Shown here: positions 1 through 6,873 of the stretch, piece after piece
Position numbering within the stretch: the first letter of the stretch is position 1
Layout of the letters: each line of letters starts with the position of its first letter
DNA from: JAZDJJ01 sp043804035
GTDB taxonomy: Bacteria > Bacteroidota > Bacteroidia > Palsa-948
Assembly: GCA_043804035.1 (NCBI GenBank)
Contig: JAZDJJ010000020.1
Location: 1-10,802, forward strand
DNA length: 10,802 nt
Direction: 5' to 3'
Position numbers and translations under genes: made by a program
Notes under the pieces: model-generated
What the model was told of the DNA's origin: nothing
The model's database searches: none
What the model saw: the letters and a program-made list of their open reading frames with translations, nothing else

Positions 1-939
1 ATTGATGATGTTTTCATTAAAGAGCATGAAGATTATTTCTGCAGAAAGTTTGGTCAAATAATTAGTCCCGAAGTTTCTGAGGAAAAAGATACTATATCGG
101 GCGATATTGTTGAAGTGAATAGTGAGGGTATAATAGTTCCGGGTGGATTTTTTAAAAACATATTCATCACTCCTGAAAAAATACAAAATATCGGAAATAA
201 AAATAAACTTATCGGCTTAAAAAAAGAAGATAAAATAATATTAGATAATCTTTCTGAAGATGCTTTTTTTGAAATACTTGAACTAGATAAAGAAAAACTA
301 AAAAATCTTATTCTTCAATTTCATGTTTGTAACATTAGTCGCACTATGCCTGCCGAACTCAATCAGGAATTATTTGATAAAGTTTATACCATAAACAAAG
401 TGAACGGTATAGAAGAATTCAGAAACAGAATAAAAGAAGAACTTTTATTGAAATACGCAAACGCCGGTGACAATATATTCATGCACAATGTAAAAATGAC
501 TCTGCTTGAAAAACTGAATCCGCCTTTGCCCGAAGATTTTATAAAAAAATATTTGGTAATCAGCAGTAAAAAAAAATTTACTTACGAACAAATAGATAAA
601 GAATTTCATTTATATTCGGATATATTCAAATGGCAATTGATTAGAAATAATATTCAGAAAATTTATAATCTTGTTGTAACAGATGAAGAAATGAAAAATT
701 TTATAATAAATGTTGCGAAAACGAATTTTGAAAGATATGGACACCCCGATGCAACTGATAAGAATATAAAAGACGCTATGATGGACATTATGAAAGACGA
801 AAAGCGAATGAATAATATTTATGATTATTTAGATAATCAAAAACTGATTGTTTTTTTAAAAAAAACTTTCACACTTGAGAAGAAAGAAATTTCTTACGAA
901 GAATTTTTAAAAATCTCAAATCTAAAATCTAAAATATAA
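1..939 (+). CDS. tig: Trigger factor (ribosome-associated chaperone), C-terminal part
   Basis: The frame is open from base 1 to the TAA at 937-939, so this is the 3' end of a gene that begins left of the window; 312 residues are visible and about a third of the protein is missing. Trigger factor binds the ribosome exit tunnel and shields nascent chains. The first ~100 visible residues correspond to the PPIase-like middle domain. The segment around 'PAELNQELFDKVY' is the typical junction to the helical C-terminal substrate-binding domain, followed by the 'EEFRNRIKEELLLKYA' helix and a Lys/Glu-rich tail of the Bacteroidetes form. The ribosome-binding N-terminus is not in the window. A GTG at 115 could be read as a start, but the frame upstream is equally protein-like, so it is internal. 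clpP starts 61 bp downstream, and tig-clpP-clpX is a widely conserved order, which supports the call. The family assignment rests on remembered sequence similarity. Confidence 0.9.
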   Translation: MDDVFIKEHEDYFCRKFGQIISPEVSEEKDTISGDIVEVNSEGIIVPGGFFKNIFITPEKIQNIGNKNKLIGLKKEDKIILDNLSEDAFFEILELDKEKLKNLILQFHVCNISRTMPAELNQELFDKVYTINKVNGIEEFRNRIKEELLLKYANAGDNIFMHNVKMTLLEKLNPPLPEDFIKKYLVISSKKKFTYEQIDKEFHLYSDIFKWQLIRNNIQKIYNLVVTDEEMKNFIINVAKTNFERYGHPDATDKNIKDAMMDIMKDEKRMNNIYDYLDNQKLIVFLKKTFTLEKKEISYEEFLKISNLKSKI

Positions 940-1000
940 GACATTAATGAATTTTTTCTAAATTTATCGCACTTCAAACTTAAATTCAACAATTAAAAAT

Positions 1001-1693
1001 ATGTTTAACGAAAAAGAATTCCGCAAATATGCCATTGGTCATCATGGCATCGGCAGTTTGTCTTACGACCAATATGTTTCCATACATAATAAGGCAATAC
1101 GTGGTGAGCATTATATTTCACCCACCATCATAGAAGAACGTCAGTTGAATATAGCCACTATGGATGTGTTCTCGCGTTTGATGATGGACAGAATTATTTT
1201 TCTTGGTGTTCCCATCAACGATTATGTTGCCAATATCATTCAGGCACAATTACTTTTTTTGGAATCAGTAGATGCAAAAAAAGATATTCAAATTTATCTC
1301 AACACCCCGGGAGGATCTGTTTATGCTGGTCTCGGAATTTATGATACCATGCAATACATTTCGCCTAAGGTGGCAACTATTTGTACGGGTATGGCGGCAT
1401 CTATGGGTGCGGTAATTATGTGTGCAGGAACACCGGCAAGACGCAGCGCTCTTCCTCACGCCCGCATGATGATTCATCAACCAATGGGAGGCGCAGAAGG
1501 ACAAGCATCTGATATAGAAATTACAGCGCGTGAAATTCAGAAATTAAAAAAAGAACTTTATGAAATTATAGCAAAACATTCAGGACAAGAATACGATAAG
1601 GTCTACAAAGATGGAGATCGCGATTACTGGATGACAGCACAAGAAGCAAAGGATTATGGAATGATTGATGAGATTCTTATTCGCAAAAAATAA
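1001..1693 (+). CDS. clpP: ATP-dependent Clp protease proteolytic subunit ClpP
   Basis: ClpP is the tetradecameric serine peptidase that degrades proteins unfolded and delivered by ClpX in the cytoplasm. The 230-residue product carries the whole family signature. The nucleophile Ser134 lies in 'GMAASMGAVI' and His159 in 'MMIHQP'. Asp208 in 'GDRDYW' is the likely third member of the triad, because the 25- and 49-residue spacings match E. coli ClpP (Ser111/His136/Asp185 in the precursor). The oxyanion-side 'NTPGGSV' loop is at 101-107. The N-terminus is about 23 residues longer than in E. coli, which is usual in Bacteroidetes and may include a cleaved propeptide. The ATG at 1001 is preceded by an A-rich stretch without a Shine-Dalgarno, as expected in this phylum. 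clpX begins 8 bp after the stop, so the two are almost certainly one transcript; tig lies 61 bp upstream. Confidence 0.97.
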   Translation: MFNEKEFRKYAIGHHGIGSLSYDQYVSIHNKAIRGEHYISPTIIEERQLNIATMDVFSRLMMDRIIFLGVPINDYVANIIQAQLLFLESVDAKKDIQIYLNTPGGSVYAGLGIYDTMQYISPKVATICTGMAASMGAVIMCAGTPARRSALPHARMMIHQPMGGAEGQASDIEITAREIQKLKKELYEIIAKHSGQEYDKVYKDGDRDYWMTAQEAKDYGMIDEILIRKK

Positions 1694-1701
1694 TAATTAA
1701 A

Positions 1702-2955
1702 ATGGCAACAAAACAAAATGTAAAATGTTCGTTTTGTGGACGCGACCAACAGGATATAAATGTAATGGTTTCGGGTTTTGACGGACATATTTGCGATCAC
1801 TGTGTGGAGCAAGCACATATTATTGTAAAGCAGGAATTGAAAACAAAAGGAAGCAAAACAGCACATTTTTCTGTAACCCTTATCAAGCCATTAGAAATAA
1901 AAAAACATCTTGATGAATATGTAATAGGGCAAGATGAAGCAAAAAAGATTTTGTCGGTTGCCGTATATAATCATTACAAAAGAATTTCACAAAAGTCAAA
2001 ACGTACTCCAATAGCAAAAGCCGAAGAGATTGAAATAGAAAAATCAAATATTATTCTTGTTGGAGAAACAGGAACAGGGAAAACACTTTTGGCAAGAACT
2101 ATTGCAAAAATTTTGAATGTTCCTTTTTGCATTGCCGATGCAACTGTGCTTACCGAAGCTGGATATGTGGGTGAAGATGTGGAAAGTATTCTTTCTCGGC
2201 TCCTGCAAGTTGCTAATTATGATGTAGCAGCAACTGAACACGGAATTGTTTTTATTGATGAGATAGATAAAATTTCCCGTAAAGGCGATAATCCAAGTAT
2301 TACCCGTGATGTATCGGGCGAAGGAGTTCAACAAGGATTGCTCAAACTACTGGAAGGTTCAGTAGTGAATGTTCCTCCGCAGGGAGGACGAAAACATCCC
2401 GAACAGAAAATGATACAGATTGATACTTCCAATATTCTTTTTATTTGCGGTGGAGCATTTAACAGTATAGAAAAAATTGTTGCCAGAAGGATTCAGCCAC
2501 AATCACTCGGATATACCGCCTCAAGAGATTTTGATGATATTGACAGGTCAAATTTGCTCCAATACATTGCTCCCCCTGATTTGAAAACCTTTGGGCTTAT
2601 ACCGGAACTAATCGGACGATTGCCTGTTATTTCGTATCTCAACCCATTAGATAAAGAAACACTCAGGAAAATTCTTACCGAACCAAAAAATGCACTCACT
2701 AAACAGTACATCAAACTGTTTGAAATGGATGGTGTAAAACTTTCTTTTGACAATGAAGTTCTTGATTTTATCGTAGAGAAAGCCGTTGATTTTAAACTCG
2801 GCGCACGTGGACTTCGTTCTCTCTGTGAAGGCATTATGACCGATGCAATGTTTGAAATGCCTTCCGAAAAGGAAACAAAAGAATTTCATATTACTTTGGA
2901 ATATGCAAAGAGGAAACTTTCGCGCAGTAAGTTGAACAGATTAAAAGTAGCATAA
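1702..2955 (+). CDS. clpX: ATP-dependent Clp protease ATP-binding subunit ClpX
   Basis: ClpX is the hexameric AAA+ unfoldase that recognises substrates and threads them into ClpP. The product is 417 residues, full length for the family. The N-terminal zinc-binding domain has four cysteines (Cys9, Cys12, Cys31, Cys34). Walker A 'GETGTGKT' is at 121-128, the pore-1 loop 'GYVG' at 154-157 and Walker B 'IVFIDEID' at 182-189. The RKH pore loop is at 230-232, the 'FGLIPELIGRLP' block at 297-308, and the sensor-2 'GARG' with Arg369 at 367-370. At the position of the ClpP-docking IGF tripeptide of E. coli this protein reads Leu-Gly-Tyr (269-271), a conservative change discussed in the findings. It starts 8 bp after clpP and is translated from the same message. 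A MITE-like element begins only 8 bp after the stop and supplies the likely transcription terminator. Confidence 0.97.
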   Translation: MATKQNVKCSFCGRDQQDINVMVSGFDGHICDHCVEQAHIIVKQELKTKGSKTAHFSVTLIKPLEIKKHLDEYVIGQDEAKKILSVAVYNHYKRISQKSKRTPIAKAEEIEIEKSNIILVGETGTGKTLLARTIAKILNVPFCIADATVLTEAGYVGEDVESILSRLLQVANYDVAATEHGIVFIDEIDKISRKGDNPSITRDVSGEGVQQGLLKLLEGSVVNVPPQGGRKHPEQKMIQIDTSNILFICGGAFNSIEKIVARRIQPQSLGYTASRDFDDIDRSNLLQYIAPPDLKTFGLIPELIGRLPVISYLNPLDKETLRKILTEPKNALTKQYIKLFEMDGVKLSFDNEVLDFIVEKAVDFKLGARGLRSLCEGIMTDAMFEMPSEKETKEFHITLEYAKRKLSRSKLNRLKVA

Positions 2956-3008
2956 CATTTATGGGCAGTCCCAAAAATTGGTTTCGTCATTGCGACATGA
3001 CTCGTATT

Positions 3009-3064
3009 GAGCTTGCCGAAATAAGCGAAGCGAAATGGAAGCAATCTCTTACTTCGGCAAGCTC
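3009..3064. repeat. 12-bp perfect inverted repeat inside the element
   Basis: GAGCTTGCCGAA at 3009-3020 is exactly complementary to TTCGGCAAGCTC at 3053-3064, enclosing 32 bases. The equivalent place in the 8267-8437 copy lacks the first arm and has a different sequence at the second. The arms therefore look like a removable module rather than part of the element core. Confidence 0.75.
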
Positions 3065-3096
3065 AGTAACCAAATAGCAGGGACAAAGATTGCTTC

Positions 3097-3115
3097 GGGT
3101 TGCTTAAAGCAACCC
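3097..3115. repeat. Short perfect hairpin inside the element
   Basis: GGGTTGCTT and AAGCAACCC are complementary around a single central A, giving an 8-bp stem with a 3-nt loop in RNA. A shorter version of the same hairpin is present in the second element copy (near 8306-8321), so this belongs to the conserved core. Confidence 0.7.
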
Positions 3116-3122
3116 TACTACT

Positions 3123-3159
3123 GATGAACCACACTCGGTTCATCTTTTGTTGATTTTAT
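3123..3159 (+). terminator. Probable intrinsic terminator for the tig-clpP-clpX transcript
   Basis: GATGAACC (3123-3130) pairs perfectly with GGTTCATC (3137-3144) around a 6-nt loop, followed directly by TTTTGTTGATTTTATT. An 8-bp stem with a T-rich tail about 170 bp after clpX is a reasonable Rho-independent terminator. It lies within the MITE-like element and is absent from the other copy. The alternative is that it is only another repeat module. Confidence 0.5.
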
Positions 3160-3225
3160 TATGCCTCGCAATGACGTTTATTTGTATTTTTAGAACTGCC
3201 CAATAATCAATAATCAATTCTCGGT

Positions 3226-3352
3226 ATTGTTAAATAAGTATAGGGATTGCTTCCCATTTCGTTCCTCATGGTTCGCAATGACGCTCAATTTAAACGTCAT
3301 TGCGAAGGAGGAACGACTGAAGCAATCTAAAAATCTATACCAAATTAACAAT
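3226..3352. repeat. Long palindromic repeat (REP/BIME-like), about 127 bp
   Basis: The two halves are inverted copies. Moving inward, ATTGTTAA (left) pairs with TTAACAAT (right), GTATAG (3238-3243) with CTATAC (3335-3340), GATTGC (3245-3250) with GCAATC (3322-3327), CGTTCCTC with GAGGAACG, and TTCGCAATGACG (3272-3283) with CGTCATTGCGAA (3295-3306) around an 11-nt loop. The core words CGTCATTGCGA and AAGCAATC are shared with the MITE-like element nearby, but the termini differ, so it is a related but distinct repeat type. As RNA it would form a very long imperfect hairpin. Confidence 0.75.
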
Positions 3353-3451
3353 GCACAATTCTCAACAACGAATTACGATTTATGAATAATCAATAGTCAA
3401 TAATCAATAACGAACGGTTCTGGCTTGTCTACGTTGGGAGTAAAACTAAAT

Positions 3452-3480
3452 TTTGATGTATAGAAAATATATTAACTTTA
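3452..3480 (+). promoter_or_regulatory. Putative Bacteroidetes-type promoter for the gene at 3501
   Basis: TTTG at 3452-3455 and TAACTTTA at 3473-3480 resemble the -33 (TTTG) and -7 (TAnnTTTG) elements, with 17 bases between them; seven of eight bases of the -7 consensus match. Transcription would start about 14 bases before the ATG. The spacing is slightly short and the DNA is AT-rich, so chance matches are possible. Confidence 0.4.
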
Positions 3481-3500
3481 TTTTTAATTTTCGGTAACAA

Positions 3501-4190
3501 ATGAAAAAATTATCTTCAAACGATATTATTTTTAAACTCCTGAAAGAAAAATCGTCTATTAAACAAGAAGTTTTTTATAAAACAATCAAGGTATTTGAAG
3601 AATTGAAAGAAGTGGTAAAAGAAACCGTAACAGAACTAAAAGATAATGCTCTAAAAATTGACAAGCGGATTGTTATTGATTATAATGACAAAGGACCTTA
3701 TGAAATTGAACTCAGGGTAGCAGGCGATATTTTAATTTTTTATATGCACACTAATGTTTTTGAGTTTGATAAAAGTCATCGGATATGGAAAACCCCATAC
3801 ATTCGTGAAAAGACCTTTCGTTCTTTCTGCGGAATGATTAATGTATATAATTTTCTTGCTGATTCTTTTAAATACAACCGTGTAACAGATATTGGATACA
3901 TGATTGCACGTATATTCGTCAATAATGAACTTCATTATTTTGTGGAAGGAAAACGGCAACTTGGTTTTTTATACAATGATTTTGTCAATGCAAAGATGGA
4001 TAAACAAGCGCTAAAAGATATTGTAGATTCATCTATTATATATGCTCTTGATTTTGATCTCTTTTCTCCACCTTTTGATGAAGTGAAAGAAGTGAGCGTA
4101 ATGGAAATGATAGAAGTCAGTCAGAATATGTGTATTAAAACAGGCAAACGTCTCGGCTTTCGCTTTCAGTCCGACTCTGATCAGATATAA
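3501..4190 (+). CDS. Conserved Bacteroidetes protein of unknown function (229 aa)
   Basis: I recognise this as a member of a protein family widely present in Bacteroidetes, but no function is known to me. The product has a Lys/Glu-rich, probably helical N-terminus (about 1-55) followed by a compact core. That core contains an alternating beta-like segment (66-88, 'YEIELRVAGDILIFYMHTNV') and aromatic-rich stretches 'FCGMINVYNFLADSFKYNR' (109-127) and 'HYFVEGKRQLGFLYNDF' (145-161), which are the most conserved-looking parts. There is no signal peptide, membrane segment, metal motif or nucleotide-binding loop, so it is probably cytosolic. It stands alone, with its own likely promoter, between a repeat region and tRNA-Glu, so the neighbours give no functional clue. 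The ATG at 3501 fits the promoter position. Confidence 0.85.
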   Translation: MKKLSSNDIIFKLLKEKSSIKQEVFYKTIKVFEELKEVVKETVTELKDNALKIDKRIVIDYNDKGPYEIELRVAGDILIFYMHTNVFEFDKSHRIWKTPYIREKTFRSFCGMINVYNFLADSFKYNRVTDIGYMIARIFVNNELHYFVEGKRQLGFLYNDFVNAKMDKQALKDIVDSSIIYALDFDLFSPPFDEVKEVSVMEMIEVSQNMCIKTGKRLGFRFQSDSDQI

Positions 4191-4201
4191 TAAAAAAATT
4201 T

Positions 4202-4209
4202 TAATTTTG
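4202..4209 (+). promoter_or_regulatory. Putative -7 element for the tRNA-Glu gene
   Basis: TAATTTTG followed by C is an exact match to TAnnTTTG(C), the Bacteroidetes -7 element, and lies 33 bases before the tRNA 5' end, giving a short precursor leader. No good TTTG -33 element is visible at the expected distance, because that stretch overlaps the end of the preceding gene. Confidence 0.5.
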
Positions 4210-4241
4210 CAACCCAATTTATCATCCGTCATTTGTTATTT

Positions 4242-4313
4242 GGCCCATTCGTCTAGGGGTTAGGACGCAAGATTTTCATTCTTGAAACACGGGTTCGATT
4301 CCCGTATGGGCTA
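4242..4313 (+). tRNA. tRNA-Glu (anticodon TTC)
   Basis: A full 72-nt cloverleaf can be drawn. The acceptor stem GGCCCAT/ATGGGCT has a G-T first pair, the D stem is GTC/GAC, and the anticodon stem CAAGA/TCTTG has loop TTTTCAT with anticodon TTC at 4275-4277. The T stem ACGGG/CCCGT encloses loop TTCGATT. The discriminator base is A4313. The CCA end is not encoded (CAA follows), so it would be added by the nucleotidyltransferase. No duplicate of the tRNA 3' end is seen in the window, so there is no sign of an integrated element using it as an attachment site. Confidence 0.97.
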
Positions 4314-4393
4314 CAAATATTCTTCTTACATATTCATAGATAAAAATGAATTTTTGATTTACAATTTTCCTAAAAGGAATATTTTTTTGTCTT

Positions 4394-5575
4394 ATGGCAG
4401 TAACAGATAATTTTCAGTATCATGATTATTTTCAGGTGGACGAATTGCTTACCGAAGAGCACAAACTTGTTCGCGAGTCCACACGTGCATGGGTTAAAAA
4501 AGAGATTTCACCTATAATTGAAGAATACGCACAGCGCGCCGAATTTCCAAAACATCTCATCAAAGGACTTGGAGATATTGGTGTCTTTGGTCCGTTTATT
4601 CCTCCTCAATATGGTGGTGCTGGATTAGATTATACTTCTTATGGACTGATGATGCAGGAATTAGAACGTGGAGATTCAGGAATTCGCTCTACTGCATCGG
4701 TGCAGGGCTCACTGGTGATGTTTCCGATTTATACTTTCGGCAGCGAAGAACAAAAGAAAAAATATTTACCACTTCTTGCCAAAGGAGAAATCATGGGATG
4801 CTTCGGGCTTACCGAACCCGATTACGGTTCCAATCCTTTGGGAATGGTCACCAACTTTAAAGATAAAGGGGACCATGTGATTTTGAATGGAGCCAAGATG
4901 TGGATTTCAAACGCACCATTTGCCGACATTGCTATAGTATGGGCAAAAAATGAAGAGAAAGAAATTTACGGACTAATTGTAGAACGTGGAATGAAAGGAT
5001 TCTCTACTCCCGAGACACACAACAAATGGTCGCTTCGCACTAGCGCCACTGGCGAATTGGTTTTTGATAATGTAAAAGTTCCGAAAGAAAATATTTTGCC
5101 CGGAGTGAAAGGATTGAAAGGACCACTCAATTGTCTTAACTCTGCTCGCTACGGAATTGCATGGGGCGCAATCGGAGTTGCACAGGACTGTTACGATTCA
5201 GCACTTCGTTATTCCAAAGAGAGAATACAATTTGGCAAACCAATTGCCTCATTTCAACTTACTCAGAAAAAATTAGCTGAAATGATTACTGAAATTACAA
5301 AGGCACAACTTATGTGCTGGCGGCTTGGTGTTTTGAAAAATGAAAATAGAGCAACGCCACAGCAAATTTCAATGGTAAAACGCAACAATGTTTTTATGGC
5401 AATTCAAACTGCACGAGAAGCACGACAAATACTTGGCGCAATGGGAATCACAGGAGAATATTCTATTATGCGACACATGATGAACATGGAATCTGTCATC
5501 ACTTATGAAGGCACTCACGACATTCATCTGCTCATCACAGGTTATGATATAACTGGAATAAGTGCGTTTGAATAA
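4394..5575 (+). CDS. gcdH: Acyl-CoA dehydrogenase, probable glutaryl-CoA dehydrogenase
   Basis: This is an FAD flavoenzyme that would oxidise and decarboxylate glutaryl-CoA to crotonyl-CoA in lysine/tryptophan catabolism. The 393-residue product has the three acyl-CoA dehydrogenase domains: N-terminal helical (about 15-130), the beta domain with the FAD/substrate segments 'CFGLTEPDYGSN' (136-147) and 'MWISNAP' (169-175), and a C-terminal helical domain with 'RIQFGKPI' (277-284). The catalytic base is Glu372 in 'YEGTHDIH' (371-378). 'DSGIRS' (94-99) carries Arg98 at the position of human GCDH Arg94, which binds the distal carboxylate of glutaryl-CoA. The ending 'LITGYDITGISAFE' closely resembles the GCDH C-terminus. 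These features favour glutaryl-CoA over simple fatty acyl-CoA substrates. It has no electron-transfer or beta-oxidation partners beside it and follows tRNA-Glu by 80 bp. The ATG at 4394 begins a complete protein with normal family length. Confidence 0.88.
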   Translation: MAVTDNFQYHDYFQVDELLTEEHKLVRESTRAWVKKEISPIIEEYAQRAEFPKHLIKGLGDIGVFGPFIPPQYGGAGLDYTSYGLMMQELERGDSGIRSTASVQGSLVMFPIYTFGSEEQKKKYLPLLAKGEIMGCFGLTEPDYGSNPLGMVTNFKDKGDHVILNGAKMWISNAPFADIAIVWAKNEEKEIYGLIVERGMKGFSTPETHNKWSLRTSATGELVFDNVKVPKENILPGVKGLKGPLNCLNSARYGIAWGAIGVAQDCYDSALRYSKERIQFGKPIASFQLTQKKLAEMITEITKAQLMCWRLGVLKNENRATPQQISMVKRNNVFMAIQTAREARQILGAMGITGEYSIMRHMMNMESVITYEGTHDIHLLITGYDITGISAFE

Positions 5576-5704
5576 AATAATTATTATTAGTATACCGAAC
5601 AGAAATAGATAGTAGTTCCCTAAATCAATTGAAGTGATTATCTTTCTTTACGAATCTATGCGCTCATTTTATATGGATAGGTCAGGAAGTTTGAAAATAG
5701 TAAA

Positions 5705-6859
5705 ATGATAAAAATTCTCACCATTATAGGAGCACGTCCGCAGTTTGTTAAAGCAGCAGCTCTGAGCCGTGCTATTCGCAAAAAATTTTCCAAAGAAATC
5801 AAAGAAACACTTGTTCATACAGGACAACATTATGATGATAATATGTCAGAAGTGTTTTTTAAAGAAATGGAAATCCCGAAACCAAAATATAATTTGAATA
5901 TTGGTTCGGATACTCACGGGAAACAAACAGGAACAATGATTGAAAAAATAGAAGAAGTGCTGACGAAAGAAAAACCTGATTGTGTGATTTTGTACGGAGA
6001 CACCAACTCCACACTCGCAGGTGCTATTGCCTCTGTAAAAATTCATATTCCTGTTGTGCATATAGAAGCCGGATTGCGTTCGTTCAACAAAACTATGCCC
6101 GAAGAAATAAACCGAATTGTTTGCGACCATTGCTCCACTTTACTTTTTTCACCTACAAAAACAGGTGTTCGGAATTTAATCAAGGAAGGATTTTCTGAAA
6201 ATAATTTTCCGCCTTATCACGTTGATAATTCTAAAATTTATCATTGCGGAGATGTGATGTATGATAACACACTTTATTTTTCTTGTATCGCAGAAAAAAA
6301 ATCTGACATTTTTAGAAAATACGGTTTGAAAGAAAATGAATTTATCCTCGCAACCATTCACCGTAATAACAATACCGATAATTCTGAACGGCTAACATCC
6401 ATCTTTCATTCATTAAATAAAATTTCTCTGGAGAAAAAAATAAATATTGTACTGCCATTACATCCGCGCACTTCAAAAGCAATGAAAAAAAATTTATCCG
6501 AAGAAGTTTTTGCTGCGGTGAAAAATAATAATATGTTTTATCTGCTTCCGCCTGTTTCTTTTTTTGAAATGATGGTGCTGGAAAAAAATTGCAAAATGAT
6601 ATTTACCGATTCCGGTGGTGTACAAAAAGAAGCGTTCTTCTTCAAAAAACCATGCATCATTCTTCGTTCAGAAACCGAATGGATAGAATTAGTTGAATGT
6701 GGCTCTGCAAAAATTACTGATACAAATGAAAAAAAGATAGAGGGAGCATTTCGTTATTTCAATAATAGAAAAAAAATATCTTTCCCTCAGATTTTTGGTG
6801 ATGGACATGCTTCTGAATTTATCTGCAAAAAACTTGTGAAAATTTTTTCTAAATCATAA
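5705..6859 (+). CDS. wecB: UDP-N-acetylglucosamine 2-epimerase, non-hydrolysing (WecB/WbpI family)
   Basis: Enzymes of this family interconvert UDP-GlcNAc and UDP-ManNAc, or the 2,3-diacetamido uronate equivalents, for surface polysaccharides. The 384-residue product has the GT-B-like two-domain fold signatures: 'GARPQF' (9-14, Arg11), 'GQHYDD' (40-45), 'GDTNSTL' (98-104, Asp99), 'HIEAGLRSF' (119-127, Glu121), 'MPEEINR' (131-137, Glu134), 'ATIHR' (216-220, His219) and 'TDSGGVQKEA' (301-310). The sugar-nucleotide-binding stretch reads 'LRSETEWIELVECG' (320-333). The ETEW form is closer to what I recall of WbpI-type enzymes than to E. coli WecB, so the true substrate may be a diacetamido sugar. 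The neighbouring gene begins 14 bp after the stop and is probably co-transcribed. The ATG at 5705 places the Rossmann strand 'IKILTIIGARPQ' directly at the N-terminus, as expected. Confidence 0.9.
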   Translation: MIKILTIIGARPQFVKAAALSRAIRKKFSKEIKETLVHTGQHYDDNMSEVFFKEMEIPKPKYNLNIGSDTHGKQTGTMIEKIEEVLTKEKPDCVILYGDTNSTLAGAIASVKIHIPVVHIEAGLRSFNKTMPEEINRIVCDHCSTLLFSPTKTGVRNLIKEGFSENNFPPYHVDNSKIYHCGDVMYDNTLYFSCIAEKKSDIFRKYGLKENEFILATIHRNNNTDNSERLTSIFHSLNKISLEKKINIVLPLHPRTSKAMKKNLSEEVFAAVKNNNMFYLLPPVSFFEMMVLEKNCKMIFTDSGGVQKEAFFFKKPCIILRSETEWIELVECGSAKITDTNEKKIEGAFRYFNNRKKISFPQIFGDGHASEFICKKLVKIFSKS

Positions 6860-6873
6860 TCATTTCTGGAACC

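Larger units (their letters stand above)
2963..3201 (+). repeat. MITE-like palindromic element, copy 1
   Basis: This is a 239-bp non-coding element with terminal inverted repeats: 2963-2978 and 3186-3201 pair over 16 positions with two mismatches (outer sequence GGGCAGTYCYAAAAAT). Just inside both ends sits CGTCATTGCGA or its complement. Its reverse complement aligns along its whole length with 8267-8437, apart from variable hairpin modules, which shows that it is one member of a repeated family. It encodes no transposase, so it would have to be moved in trans. I see no convincing target-site duplication: the left flank ends TTTAT and the right flank starts AATAA. Internal hairpins are listed separately. 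Confidence 0.8.
2956..3500. other. Gene-free, repeat-filled intergenic region between clpX and the next gene
   Basis: No credible coding sequence is present on either strand. The region consists of a 239-bp MITE-like element (2963-3201), a long palindrome (3226-3352), short AT-rich near-tandem copies of CAATAAT/CAATAGTCAATAAT-type sequence (about 3201-3217 and 3382-3410), and finally a promoter for the gene at 3501. The base composition of the repeats (CGTCATTGCGA, AGCAATC) is more GC-balanced than the flanking AT-rich DNA. Confidence 0.85.

Noticed and set aside
115..939. A complete gene starting at GTG 115
   Set aside because: The same frame is open from base 1 and the upstream residues fit trigger factor, so 115 is an internal valine codon of a gene truncated by the window edge.
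3201..3202. Target-site duplication of the MITE-like element
   Set aside because: The flanks of both copies were compared (TTTAT/AATAA and ATTAA/TATAC) and no convincing direct repeat was found.
2956..3500. A CRISPR array in the repeat-rich intergenic region
   Set aside because: Repeats are inverted and mosaic, not regularly spaced direct repeats with unique spacers, and there are no cas genes.
4242..4313. tRNA-Glu as an integration (att) site for a genomic island
   Set aside because: No repeat of the tRNA 3' end and no integrase gene are seen in the window; the flanking genes look like ordinary chromosome.
5576..5704. Promoter and terminator between gcdH and the epimerase gene
   Set aside because: TATCTTTC at 5639-5646 resembles a -7 element, but no -33 element fits, and the ATCA/TGAT inverted repeat nearby is too short. 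A promoter is likely in this gap but cannot be located.
5980..6198. 72-residue + strand frame inside the epimerase gene
   Set aside because: It is out of frame within a gene with complete family motifs; the Cys/His/Arg-rich composition is typical of a shadow frame.
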